25,540 nucleotides of DNA from contig JALQPE010000407.1 in NCBI GenBank assembly GCA_030407315.1, forward strand, positions 1 to 25,540. Direction: 5' to 3'. Positions 9,311 through 19,189 of the stretch are shown here, one piece after another. The position numbers were made by a program, and so were the translations under genes. Each line of letters starts with the position of its first letter. The stretch's first letter is position 1. The stretch is from Asparagopsis taxiformis. Its lineage: Eukaryota; Rhodophyta; Florideophyceae; Bonnemaisoniales; Bonnemaisoniaceae. The notes under the pieces are model-generated. The model did not search any database, was not told the origin of the DNA, and worked only from the letters and a program-made list of their open reading frames with translations.

Positions 9311-9989
9311 ATTCATCGATAGTTAAGGTTAAGTAACCAACTTTAGGATGTCCAGAGGACCTGCTCGTTGTAAGGAATAAGGAATATTGATCAACTGACG
9401 AAGAGGAAGCATTTTGAATCGACTAGGGTAGGAACGCAATGAGATTTGGTATGCAAGAAAACTGAATCGCAGTAGTGAATAGGTAGTTGAAATGAATTCA
9501 TATTGATGTTCTTTGGTGTATTGTCCATTGGAGCACATTGAAAACCATTTATATGATCACCGTTTAAATAGTCTATGAATCCTTTGCAGCCGAGTACGCC
9601 AATAGGAAGAAATTCAAGCAGTGGCCTGCACGGGAACCGTTCATTTGTGAGTAGCAAAAGTTAGTGTAGAAATGAATTTTTCAGACTTGTAGGAGAGGTG
9701 GATCGTAGTAAATGTATAAAACTCACGTAGAATCGATTGATAGGAATCAATGGTACGGAAGAAGAAGCGAGGTGGAGAGTGTGGATGAAATAGGTTGTTG
9801 GAATATGAATGATAATTGACGTGGTGAGGTAAACGGGTTCGATTGCATTATATGCGCTAGAGGTACATACTATTAGGTGTAGATTGATGGAAAGGGCTAA
9901 ACGCTTTGTGGAGGTATCAGGATCAGGTAGAGTCAGAGGTGCTGAGCGGGTGCAGCGTAAGGTTCATCAGGACTGAACGTAGGTAGGGA
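9311..9989. promoter_or_regulatory. Upstream region of the main gene
   Basis: No palindromes or shared repeats. TATAAA lies at 9715-9720, about 270 bp before the first ATG, and is the only TATA-like box I would point to. Frames on the minus strand (69 and 88 codons) show no family resemblance. This stretch probably holds the promoter and 5' leader of the gene that follows. Confidence 0.4.
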
Positions 9990-12900
9990 ATGTCTTGTCC
10001 GGACAGTATAAGAGAGGAAGCTGAGAGACGGGAAGCGCACTCGGAGGTACCACAATTGTGGATTTCATCGTCTACACAACATTTGAACAGAGAACCGATT
10101 GAACGAACTGAGATTGCAGGGATTACAATGGGAGACAATAGTATCATGAATACTACAGCGGAGAAGAGCAATTCTCCTTCTGCTGAAGAGAAAAGCATCA
10201 CTATTGCTCAGTACAGCTCTTCTAAAGTGCAAGTTGATCCTCGCAAAGTGAAATTTCCGACAGTGACCTCCCGTTTGGTGCGACCGGGTCGTGTAAACGA
10301 ACTGGCCAGCATTTTCATGGATAGAGGTTTCTCTACCACTGGAACTATGATTACAGTCTGCAAAATGGAAGATAACGAAGGAGACGAGTTTTACTGCATC
10401 GATGGCTCTCATCGCATAGCTGCTCTGCAACTATGCCTGGAGAAGTACTCAGGAAAGAACAGGGATTCCTTGGAATTGGTTTGGGTACAACAGTTGATTG
10501 CGCCGAACGGGCGTCTAATTTTCGATGCGCTGGAGGTTCTGAAACTGTCTCTCGAAGCCAATATACAAACTCACGATGTCGCTTCTGTGAGCATTGCCGA
10601 CAATGTCTGTGCGGTCATAGAGTTTCTCAGGTTTTCCAACCAGATGGATCTTCCTGTTGTCCGGCTTATTCCTATTCTGAAAGAAGTGAGCTATATTCTG
10701 CCGTCCGACAGGAACCGTTCGGAGAACTCGTATAGGCAGTACATCAACATTGCGAAGGGGTTCAATCGCACAGACAGCGTTGCTTTCGTGTACTGGAGCT
10801 CTATCCCTAGCGTTTACAATGCTTTGGATAGGAACAGAGAAATCGAGGATGCAAGAACCGAGGGAAGAGATCCGGACTTTTCTCGAATTGACTCTGCCGA
10901 TATGTACGGGTGCGTGCTCGATCTTGTCAATAACGCAATATTCCGCAATGGCACGGACGGACGAGGGACGCGCGATAAGGAGTGGTTCCAATGGTTTGTG
11001 CTCGAGATGACAGCGTCGTGGACAAGGATGAGGAGGAAGAGAGGACTTGTCAGAAATATCGGAAGCGGAAGTCCGTTCACGATGCGCACTTGGCTACTGG
11101 CTCTGTTGGCCATCTATGATATGGCAGAGGTCGTCCGCAAGTGGTTGAACTCTGCAACGATGGAGGAATTCGTGCGAACGGATTTGGCAGCAGAAAACGC
11201 GAAGGAGGTCGGGGATAATGATCATCGCATTGGAGAGCGCATTGTATTCGTCCTTGTCGACTTTCATGACGACGTGGTAGACAGTAGCAGTCTGAGAACC
11301 AAGAACGGGATGTTTACAAACAGTTTTTACGACAAACTGGAATATGCTACCGGGACAAAGGCAATGCAGGAGACGAAAGCGGAGGAGGAGAGGGAACGGA
11401 ATCGCATGACCCCCGGAGAAATAGAAAAAGCACTTGTTGATGGCGCCAAAGCAGAAGACGAAGAAGCACCTACTGCCGCAGAACAGGGAAATAATTCTAC
11501 AGAGAAGGAAACTGTGGAAACTTCTGGTCCTGTTCAAGCAGAAGAAGGAGTATCTGCCGAAGCCCAAGCAGAGCAGGAAGTTTCTGCTGTTGTGGAGGAA
11601 GAACAGGAAATTACTCCAAATGTGGTGGCTGAAGAAGTGATTCCTGCTGTCGCGACGAAAGCAATAGAAGAGGCACCTCTGAGCACCCCGAAAGAAGCAG
11701 AAGACCGTCCTGCCGCAGCAAAAGAGGGAGGACAGGAACGTCCTGCCACGCGTCTTGCAGCAGCTGAGAAGAGGGAAGCAGAACGTCTTGCTGTTCTCCA
11801 AAAAGAACAGGAACGTCTTTCAGCTTCAAGGGCAGAGCGGGAAAGTCGTGCCAGGGATAATTCGCCGGGAAGGATTGTCAGAGAAGATCTTCCTCAGGGA
11901 AGGAAACAAAGCGGCGATACGCAAAGTCTGGATATCAACTTGGACAATAGTGGTCGCATGGACATAGACACGCCTGGACAACAAGCTGGAGATGCGCAGA
12001 ACCGCTCTGTGATATTGAAACTTCGAATCAGGACACCAGAAACTTACAGCACTAGCCCGGCCGAAGTGGACAAGGAGAATTCGGGAAGAAGCAGGAGTTC
12101 TGGTGGAAGCGGCGATGAAAACGAGTCCAGGTTGGATAAGAAGCGAAGAAGGGAAGATACTAGCGCGAAGTTTTCTGAGCCCAATACGCCGGATGACAAC
12201 ATTGAGATTGGGCCTCCCCGGGAAAAGAAGAGTAGAGTCAATGCAAGAGAACGAACGACTGGAGAAGAAGCACCACTCTTCACTGACGAGCAAGAAAACT
12301 CCCTTCCAGACCGCACATTCGCAGAGGACATACCTGAGAAGCTGCCTTTATGCGTTCCTTCCAACTCGAGAATGAAGTATTATATCACAGAAGAAGACAT
12401 TGATACAATCCGGACGGAGATAATGGAAGCAGCTGCAGGCTACTCTACTTTGGTATGTCCCCTCGGTTCTTGTGAAAGCCAACAATACTTCAGCTACCAG
12501 AGAAGAATGATCGACGAGCTTGGTTACGTGGTGTTGCAAGACATTTTCTCTTCTACTACAGTGGGAGCAGCTACGCACGAGTTATTCACACAGATGGCCA
12601 GCACATTCCAAGGTACTACAAGTGGCTCAAGTGCAAGTCAGAAGAACCCGTGGAAACCACTTCGACCGAAAGACAGCACTGGTGTATTCAAGACGGACCG
12701 GAAAAGCATCTGCGATGACCTTGAGCAAGAAAGCGCGCGGCAGTACAGGAACAAGCTGATTCTGGAGCTAGGTAAGGCGATTTGTGCGGAGAACCTGAAG
12801 CTCGGGTTTGGAAGAGAAGAAGCGGTGGTCTTTCCAGAAACGGGTCTTCGTCTGATTTTGACCGCAGAAGGTAGTCAGGAGCAACTTATGCATACCGATG

Positions 12901-13250
12901 TTCCCGTCCGTGAGGGAACTGGAACTGGTCCTCTCAACTCGCCATCATATTTCATGATGGCTGCTGGTGCGGATGGGTTCATCATTCGTATCGCCAAGTT
13001 CAGCCATGTGTGCCTAAGTCATCCAGCGAAAGACAAGTACCGCGTGCCAGTGACGAACGTGCGCATCCCACCGTATTCCCTGCTTGTATGCCGAACGGAC
13101 GTGTATCACGGAGGAATGGGATTCGCGGAGGGTCGTTCTTCGGTGAGGTACCAGCATCCTATCCGGTCCCATCTATCACTGCGAACTTCCAGGGAGAAGT
13201 TGCTACAGCCTCCCTTCAATGTCAACTACTGGGAGCGTTTAGATATCTGA
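9990..13250 (+). CDS. ParB-like domain / 2-oxoglutarate-Fe(II) dioxygenase-like fusion protein (1086 aa)
   Basis: This is the one long intact gene. Residues about 78-150 resemble the ParB/sulfiredoxin-like domain: PRKV...R...ELASIFMDRGF followed by CIDGSHRIAALQ, where D138-R142 sits at the place of the ParB GxxR motif. Residues 150-460 look helical and unassigned. Residues about 465-640 are Ala/Glu-rich with coiled-coil-like character. A basic run KKRRR at 717-721 could direct nuclear import. Residues about 795-1086 form a separate domain with H968-T-D970, H1040 and R1053 or R1059, the HxD...H...R pattern of 2-oxoglutarate/Fe(II) dioxygenases. Those families include the TET/JBP base oxidases. 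A second ATG at 10128 (codon 47) could be the true start, because paralogue similarity begins only after it. The gene ends in TGATGA. DNA-binding and base oxidation are inference. Confidence 0.85.
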   Translation: MSCPDSIREEAERREAHSEVPQLWISSSTQHLNREPIERTEIAGITMGDNSIMNTTAEKSNSPSAEEKSITIAQYSSSKVQVDPRKVKFPTVTSRLVRPGRVNELASIFMDRGFSTTGTMITVCKMEDNEGDEFYCIDGSHRIAALQLCLEKYSGKNRDSLELVWVQQLIAPNGRLIFDALEVLKLSLEANIQTHDVASVSIADNVCAVIEFLRFSNQMDLPVVRLIPILKEVSYILPSDRNRSENSYRQYINIAKGFNRTDSVAFVYWSSIPSVYNALDRNREIEDARTEGRDPDFSRIDSADMYGCVLDLVNNAIFRNGTDGRGTRDKEWFQWFVLEMTASWTRMRRKRGLVRNIGSGSPFTMRTWLLALLAIYDMAEVVRKWLNSATMEEFVRTDLAAENAKEVGDNDHRIGERIVFVLVDFHDDVVDSSSLRTKNGMFTNSFYDKLEYATGTKAMQETKAEEERERNRMTPGEIEKALVDGAKAEDEEAPTAAEQGNNSTEKETVETSGPVQAEEGVSAEAQAEQEVSAVVEEEQEITPNVVAEEVIPAVATKAIEEAPLSTPKEAEDRPAAAKEGGQERPATRLAAAEKREAERLAVLQKEQERLSASRAERESRARDNSPGRIVREDLPQGRKQSGDTQSLDINLDNSGRMDIDTPGQQAGDAQNRSVILKLRIRTPETYSTSPAEVDKENSGRSRSSGGSGDENESRLDKKRRREDTSAKFSEPNTPDDNIEIGPPREKKSRVNARERTTGEEAPLFTDEQENSLPDRTFAEDIPEKLPLCVPSNSRMKYYITEEDIDTIRTEIMEAAAGYSTLVCPLGSCESQQYFSYQRRMIDELGYVVLQDIFSSTTVGAATHELFTQMASTFQGTTSGSSASQKNPWKPLRPKDSTGVFKTDRKSICDDLEQESARQYRNKLILELGKAICAENLKLGFGREEAVVFPETGLRLILTAEGSQEQLMHTDVPVREGTGTGPLNSPSYFMMAAGADGFIIRIAKFSHVCLSHPAKDKYRVPVTNVRIPPYSLLVCRTDVYHGGMGFAEGRSSVRYQHPIRSHLSLRTSREKLLQPPFNVNYWERLDI

Positions 13251-13501
13251 TGAAATTAGTTCTTAATAGCATTCTATGGCAGGCATCAAGGCCGCCTTCA
13301 AGTAAACGATGAAAGTTAGGCTAGTACATGACGTTTGCGTATGTAGACGGGTCGAGAGATATACAATACTCAATTTAATATGAGAAGGGGAGGAAACTAT
13401 GGTGGGCACTACTAGAATAGAACAAGGTAATATCGCAGTCGTCTTTGGTTACAACATTGAGGTGAGGAAGGCTTACAGATGATGCAGTTTCGCTGGGGTG
13501 C
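13251..13501. other. 3' flank of the main gene
   Basis: Short non-coding spacer. I see no AATAAA signal. From about 13470 it grades into the left edge of the next palindrome block (GCTTACAGATGATGCAG). Confidence 0.5.
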
Positions 13502-13740
13502 TGACAGCAAAGTCATCGTTACGATGACTTTGCTGTAATGATTTGATTTCTTACAGCAAAGTCATCGTAACGATGACTTTGCTGTAAGAAATCAAATCAT
13601 TACAGCGGCCACAATTTTTTACCGGGTAAAAAATTCTTGCTGATTTTTTTACCCGGTAAAATTTTCTCACCACTGTAATCAAACCTTTCCTTACAGCAAA
13701 GTCATCGTAACGATGACTTTGCTGTAAGCATCCCGGGTAA
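13502..13740. repeat. Palindrome block 5 (three copies), downstream of the main gene
   Basis: Copies start at 13502 (the first base pair of the arm is altered to TGACAG), 13551 and 13691. The first step is 49 bp with a 12-base spacer lacking the second palindrome; the second is 140 bp with two ACCSGGT copies. Together with block 4 it brackets the long gene. Confidence 0.92.
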
Positions 13741-13950
13741 ACGGCTTCGGCTGTAAGCGGTTGGGAGTTTCGTCCGTCTCCCACCCTGGGAAGGGTGAGA
13801 AGGGAAGTGTGGAGCCGGGAACATCGTACAACGATGGTTTGGACGACTGTTGACGGCTCTGGGGAGCACTCTGCGTCGTGCAAGCCTGGTTTGCGCTGGC
13901 TGCACTACCTGGTATTGAACGGTTCTGTGCGCAAAGTTTACTCATGAAGG
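13728..13950 (-). repeat. Inverted arm, reverse complement of about 1430-1600
   Basis: GGTAAACGGCTTCGGCTGTAAG, followed by GGGAAGGGTGAG, GTTGACGGCTC, GGGGAGCACTCTGCGTCGTG and a decayed ACCTGG, matches in reverse complement the arm before block 2 (GAGTGCTCCCC, CAGCCGTCC, CTCACCTTCCC). Several short minus-strand frames here (67-110 codons) echo the same frames found in arms elsewhere and follow from repetition, not coding. Confidence 0.75.
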
Positions 13951-14057
13951 AGTTAGGGTGTTGTGTACCACACCAACCATAGTTACTAACATTTGCAGTG
14001 TACTCTAGTGATGTAATTATTATTCTAGTTTCTAGCTATACAATGATATTAAGTAAG

Positions 14058-14310
14058 TCAGATGTGCACAGAGCATGGTCTAAGCCTAGCACGGTAGAGA
14101 AAGATGGAAGAAAGATTGAAGGGTAGGCATGCAGAGGTATGAAGGCAGCAGTATGTGTAGACTATGGCAGTGGTAAGAAAATATTTCATGCACCAAAGGG
14201 TGGGTAGAGTGACATTAGAGAGGTGGTGTGTAGGGGGAAGGTAGGTGGAGATGATGAAGGAGGACAACAGAAACGAGAGCGAGGGTTGAGACCAACGGCT
14301 TACAGATGGA
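14058..14310 (-). repeat. Inverted arm, reverse complement of about 1783-2000
   Basis: GTATGTGTAGACTATGGCAG, GATGATGAAGGAGGACAACA and GGGTTGAGACCAACGGCTTA are reverse complements of arm sequence next to block 2. The 69-codon minus-strand frame here is the counterpart of the 70-codon frame at 1821 and is explained by the repeat. Confidence 0.82.
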
Positions 14311-14445
14311 GCAGTTTACCAGGGATGCTTACAGCAAAGTCATCGTTACGATGACTTTGCTGTAAGGAAAGGTTTCATTACAGTGGCCATGATTTCTTTA
14401 CCCGGTAAAAAAATTCCTGGCCGCTGTAATGAAAACGTTTTCTTA
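14311..14445. repeat. Palindrome block 6, truncated at the array junction
   Basis: One 37-bp palindrome at 14329-14365, then a spacer with one ACCCGGT palindrome, then TCTTACA at 14441-14447. Here the next palindrome would begin about 112 bp after the first, but it is cut off by the motif CACTACGGTGTTG. The break suggests that the ACTGTCT array joined into a palindrome copy. Confidence 0.88.
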
Positions 14446-14820
14446 CACTACGGTGTTGGGAATGAAAAAAGACAGTAAATTTACTGTCTGAGACAGTAAA
14501 AATTACTGTCTGGCCAAGACAGTGCGCGGAGACAGTAAAATTTACTGTCTGGAAATTTCAGAATACTGCTGCAGCAATAAACTGGCACGAAATCTGGGCA
14601 GTACCAAAAACAGTAAAATTTACTGTCCAGAACAGTAAATTTTACTGTCCGGAAGTGTTGCCGCCAGACAGTATGTGCAGACAGTACATTTTACTGTCTG
14701 AGGCAGTGCATTGTATTGTATTACTGCACTGTCTGGGTAAATCTGTAGACAGTAGTGTAGATAGCAAATTGTATTGTCTGCGGGTAGTACCGTGTATTGG
14801 TTCACAACACTGTCTCGTGG
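14446..14820 (-). repeat. ACTGTCT/AGACAGT array with inverted end motif (right)
   Basis: Starts with CACTACGGTGTTG, the exact reverse complement of the motif at 8541-8553 and 2079-2091. Palindromic ACTGTCT/AGACAGT pairs follow (ACAGTAAATTTACTGT, CTGTCTGAGACAG and others), decaying by about 14815. Shared nested phrases such as TTTTTACTGTCTCAGACAG in reverse complement support homology to the left array beyond the short motif. The small minus-strand frames here are array by-products. Confidence 0.85.
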
Positions 14821-15622
14821 AGTGGACTTGAGAGGAAATATGGAGCATAGTGTTGGTGTGAAGGTAAATATTGGAATGGTGTAATGGTGTGTGGTATACG
14901 AAGATAGTAATTGTGGTCGAGCTTTACAGATATTTGTAGGTAGCGAAGTTAGTACGAGGGAGGATAAATGAAAGAGGATAGCAGATCGACCGACCTAGAA
15001 TGGGATTGAGGTTTCTAGTCTCAGTGAAGCCTATTCTGCCAATAGAGAATAGAATCATGTTTATGTCAGTTGGGATAGGAGATGACACTATCGATTTTAG
15101 TGCGATGACAATTAGAATCGTGCTGAAGGGCCTGCAATCGCTGAGGAATGTGACGTCATATTCCTCAATTTCCGAACGGAAGTTGGGAATAAATAGGAGT
15201 TCACGAATGGGAGCAGCGATGCACAAAATTGGTGCAGAAAGAGCTTTTCGAGCTAATCACTGAGGCTTCCGTGAAGGAACTGAAACAGATACGGAAGAGT
15301 GTTCCATAGTTGATTACTTTCTCAATTCGAGAGCTATTTGCGATCATAGTCGCGATGCGCCGAGTGAACCAAAGCGTAAACAGCTGTTATCTCCTCTGGT
15401 GCCGTCTCCATGTTGAATCCTGCGACTTGTACATGTGTGAGAGATGCTGACAATGTGAACATCGCCAGTATGCGAAACAGCCAATTGTCGAGCAGAACGT
15501 GTGTTGAGACAGCTGTTCGGAAATGGGTTTTTCTGGCGCACAGAAAGGCTGATTGCAAGATTTTCCAAACGCCTCACACCACAAAACACACGCTTTCAAC
15601 AATATATCCAACAAAAAATTTC
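14821..15622. other. Unassigned spacer with an 87-codon frame
   Basis: No palindromes or shared repeats. A plus-strand frame at 15000-15263 (87 codons) and a 100-codon minus-strand frame at 14924-15226 overlap and neither resembles a family I know. From about 15320 composition becomes more balanced, as in the importin-like region that follows. Confidence 0.45.
15143..15166. promoter_or_regulatory. 24-bp near-palindrome centred on TGACGTCA
   Basis: GAGGAAT-G-TGACGTCA-T-ATTCCTC is symmetric except for one base pair. The core is the bZIP/CRE site, also seen at 6786. The extended dyad is longer than expected by chance, but no clear gene starts nearby. Confidence 0.4.
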
Positions 15623-17557
15623 ATGGATCAAGCCGCCAACCACAATTCATGACAACCAATCATCAGTTCACTCTCGCCAATGTGCAAGTAGCATTAATGC
15701 TAGTGTGGTCAATTGACCACACTCGACCGTGGCAAACAAGTATCGCAAGCGGATCGTTATCTCATCGCCTTGCGTAGTTGGCAATCCGCACAGTCCATAC
15801 GCACGCAATTGATTGACACCAATGCGACGCCACACGCGCTTCTGTTCGTCGCTACCACGCTGCATCGTCGCTTCCAAACCGATTGGTTGATGTTCACCGA
15901 TGACGCACAGCGCATTGACGCCTTTTGAATCCCGCTTCTCGCGCTCGCGCTCCCCCTTCACCACCTCCGGGCTCTTTTTCTTCGCGCACGCGTGCCACTT
16001 TGCGATGGCAAATGTGTGATCGTCACTGCGCGACTCTAGGTGGCTCGACCTCCGTCGCGTCTTCTCTGAGGAACACGTGCACATTTTTCACGTCATGTCG
16101 GCGGTCGTGCTCGAGTTTCGACACGCCGAGACACAGCTTTTGCACCGCTTTTGTGCACAAAATGTCCACGTTGTTCTGCAGACCTCCCTGTTTATGCTGG
16201 CCATTTTGCATGTCAATCTTCCCGCCTGTCTCAACCGTGCGGCGTTGCGTAATGCGCGTGCCGTTCTCACTTTTTTGCAAGCCTGGAAGGCCTATTCGAG
16301 CGACCCGGCAGTTCTTCCAACTGTCATTGCAATCCGTTTGTACATGCATCTTTACTGGTCACACCATTAATCTCACACGTGTTATTTCAACGATATGATT
16401 ACGATGTCACTAGTTACGGAAAGATTGATACGTCTGCTCGCTTTCTCACGAGTCAATTCACCCATTTCGGTCTCGTGCCTACTGCCGAAGAGGAGCCTAG
16501 CTTTATGGACAAACATTAGGACTGAAAAATGTATCTAATTCAAGTAAGCTTCCTAGAATTTCACAAGCTATGCTCGATACTAAGCGAGGGGATGGCGATG
16601 AGCTCTACACAGTCAACTACGATGACCCCCGATGTGGTTCACATTCGTCACAGTACCAGTCGGGGAGACTCCTACCTCTCAGATGGTGTCCCGGTGACTC
16701 CAAGACGCCACTGCTTTGTCCAATCCTGGTCCTAAGAAGATGACGGGTTACGCTATGTGTGACGTACATGAGTACCATGGAAACGTGAGTGGGAATGGTG
16801 ATAGTGGGATTACTGGAGTGATGGGAGATGAGTCTGGGGAGAAATCATACAGTTTCTATACACCTGACGGGTATTGGTGGAATATAATTGAATGGAATGA
16901 TGTGTGATGTCTGCACCACGTCGACCTCCTCTCTCGCCCCAACATCGCGCAGCACTCTCAATGCAACACAGTGTGCATCTTTGTTGGCGTTACATGTGCG
17001 CCTAGTTCTTGCATCGCTGCTTCCCTCACATCATCATCTAACCGTCTGTAACGCAACAACATGCCACCGCATGTCGCTCACAGTCACATATGTATTTCTT
17101 AATACGCTTGTTGAAACACGGAACGCTCTTATTCACCACAGCGGCAGCTCTACACAAACTAACACTGAAACCAAGATGGAGGCAATATATCGGTGGCATT
17201 TCATTACAAATGTACTTTTTCTTTCTGCTGCTGGTGTGGCCTTGTGTTTGAAACTTGCTTGCAGGTCCTTTCCAACAGCTTAGTGTCGTAACCATTGCAG
17301 ATGCGTTGCTGCTAGAATCACCCGGAGAGCTTCAATCAAATGGTTGTTGTGGACTAGTTGCGCTCGTTGTGAATCAATCGCCAGTGCGTGCATCTGTATT
17401 TGTGCGTTCGTGTGCGCGCTTACTAGATGCGATGCAATGCAATGCTCACGTACACTGTATACTACTGACTTTTACAAATATAGCTTTGTATGAGAAGCGT
17501 CGGTATGTATCCGACACCTTACCATTGCCTCACTCTGTAAAGCTTCTTTCCCAGTAG
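15623..17557 (+). pseudogene. Decayed importin-beta-like (transportin-3/importin-13 type) sequence
   Basis: No single long frame exists, but successive frame pieces read in order like an importin-beta family N-terminal half. A possible start MDQAANHN is at 15623. ANVQVALMLVW then KQVSQADRYLIALRSWQSAQ (about 15740) and LLFVATTLHRRFQTDW (about 15840) resemble the importin N-terminal pattern, where a residue pair like Ala-x-x-Trp-Leu is followed by an F-A-A-x-T-L stretch. Later come VLTFLQAWKAYSS (about 16260), ARFLTSQFTHFGLVP (about 16430) and MSLTVTYVFLNTL (about 17071). Members of that family are HEAT-repeat receptors of about 900-1000 residues that carry cargo into the nucleus. Frameshifts and stops separate the pieces. 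The assignment is by eye only; introns or another HEAT protein are alternatives. Confidence 0.4.
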
Positions 17558-18310
17558 CAATTTGTATCGCATTGCACCATGACGCAGGGCAGACTGCGAG
17601 TGAAAGCAACGAGTAAACAAACTTTTCGCTCATCATTCACCACACGCTGTTGTCGTTGAAGTCATAACCATATCCACATCCCATTCTGGAAACTCTTGGA
17701 AGACAGACGAGCCCAGTCCACCACTGGTGCTTGTAGATGTAGCATTTTTAAGCTGTTCGTTTAGATAGTAAGGGATAGATGGTGTAGTGCGCAACACTAG
17801 AGAACAACGCTGTGCAGGACAACATGTTTGTTCGGCGTAAATCGTCATATGTTCCATTTGGACTATTTTGGCAGCTCACATGCATCAACCTGAATATTAA
17901 GACTCTGGACTGGCACACTCAAGTATCTGGATACGCTTGAGCAGTGGCAGGGGCGCAAGAGCCGGTCCAAGTTTTTGTACAAGGCACGTTGACACACTGC
18001 ATTCACTTGATTGACACCCGAGTGCAACGACTGGCTCGCTGTCCAGGGATGGGGGACTGCTGCGCAAGTGTTCAATACATCTCAAGATGCAGTTCAAGAA
18101 TAAACATTTCAACGTTATCCGGCTCACGGTCTCAGTTGGTCAAGTCATGGATCACAGGGTGTGGTGAAAAACCTCTTTGTTTACATTGTCTCAATAGCGA
18201 GGTCGACGATATTGCGACCTCGTTACTGGGACGGATTGGCATCACCGAGTGTGACAGACTGGAAGATGTGATTGGGCAGGAGCGAGGTGTGTGTGAAGGA
18301 TAGTAAGAAA
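17558..18310 (+). other. Coding-like remnant, perhaps the continuation of the importin-like region
   Basis: Balanced base composition and no repeats. A 119-codon frame at 17944-18303 is the longest. It would fit the middle of a HEAT-repeat protein by position, but I cannot align it with confidence. Minus-strand frames of 70-76 codons overlap it. Confidence 0.25.
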
Positions 18311-18974
18311 CAGCGAGGTGGGTGTGTGGAAGGTGCGAATGGCGTCAAGTGATTGGCACAAGGGAGTTGAGCTCATCTGCGGACAGAGTATGGATGGCAT
18401 CGTATGCCCGTTGGGACAGCCCGGGCGGAAGTGATCATGGGAAGCTCGTTTATGTATGTGTGCGGCAGTTGGGATTGGGCGCGACTGGACGGCGAATGTG
18501 GTCGAAGAATGGGCGCGGCGACTATGGTCATGCTAAGTGGACCAACGCGGTGCGAGTCGAACCAGTTGATATATGAGGGATGTCAAGGCAAGGGGGCATT
18601 TAGACGGGCGAAAGGGTGCGTGTGACGCGAGTGGAAGGCGGTGAGGGAATGCATGCATGAATTGAGCGTGTGGGCGGACGAGGATTTGAGAAAACCTAAT
18701 ATGACAGTACATTGCGTGTGTGGTAGGCGCGTTGAAGTGTTACGGCGCATAAATCATCGGCGCCGATGGCTACGTCACAAACGGTGTAATCACCGCTGTA
18801 ATCGGCGCCAACAGCATGTTATGGCTGCAGACGCGACAGAATGTCGACTTCATCCTTAGAATGAAGTACGCTAATTAGCCATTCTGCCCAGCACCAGGTA
18901 CGAAACTTGGGACTGGGCACGTCATTAGAGCTCTAGGGTAGGTAACAGAATATAAACTTATGTGGGAGGACGGG
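18311..18974. other. GC-richer unassigned stretch
   Basis: Composition shifts to G-rich on the plus strand (many GTGTGTG, GGGCG and GCGCG). Frames of 84, 73 and 72 codons overlap without recognisable families. The local palindrome ATCGGCGCCGAT sits at 18757-18768. It may be host-derived like the region before it. Confidence 0.4.
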
Positions 18975-19189
18975 TTTTCAGGACAAGCTGTCGGAACTGT
19001 AATTACTGTGTTTTCTTACAGCAAAGTCATCGTTAAGGCGGATTTGCTTTCTCAGGACAAGCTGTCAGAACTGTAAGTACTCTGTTTTCTTACAGCAAAG
19101 TCATCGTTAAGGCGGATTTGCTTTCTCAGGACAAGCTGTCGGAACTGCTATTCAGTTTTCTTACAGCAAAGGCAGTTTACCCCGGTTGC
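18975..19189 (+). repeat. 74-bp tandem repeat carrying half palindromes
   Basis: CAGGACAAGCTGTC starts at 18979, 19053 and 19127, a period of 74 bp. Each of the first two units continues into TTTTCTTACAG and CAAAGTCATCGTTA, the left arm of the 37-bp palindrome. It then diverges to AGGCGGATTTGCTT instead of completing the right arm. The third unit ends at TTACAGCAAAGGCAG. Confidence 0.93.

Noticed and set aside
11094..11801. 235-codon minus-strand frame inside the main gene
   Set aside because: It is the antisense of the Ala/Glu-rich linker. GAA/GCA-rich codons read in reverse give Phe/Cys/Ser-rich frames without stops.
8541..14458. A classical DNA transposon with a known transposase
   Set aside because: The ends look like terminal inverted repeats, but the enclosed protein shows no DDE, tyrosine or serine recombinase motif that I can see.
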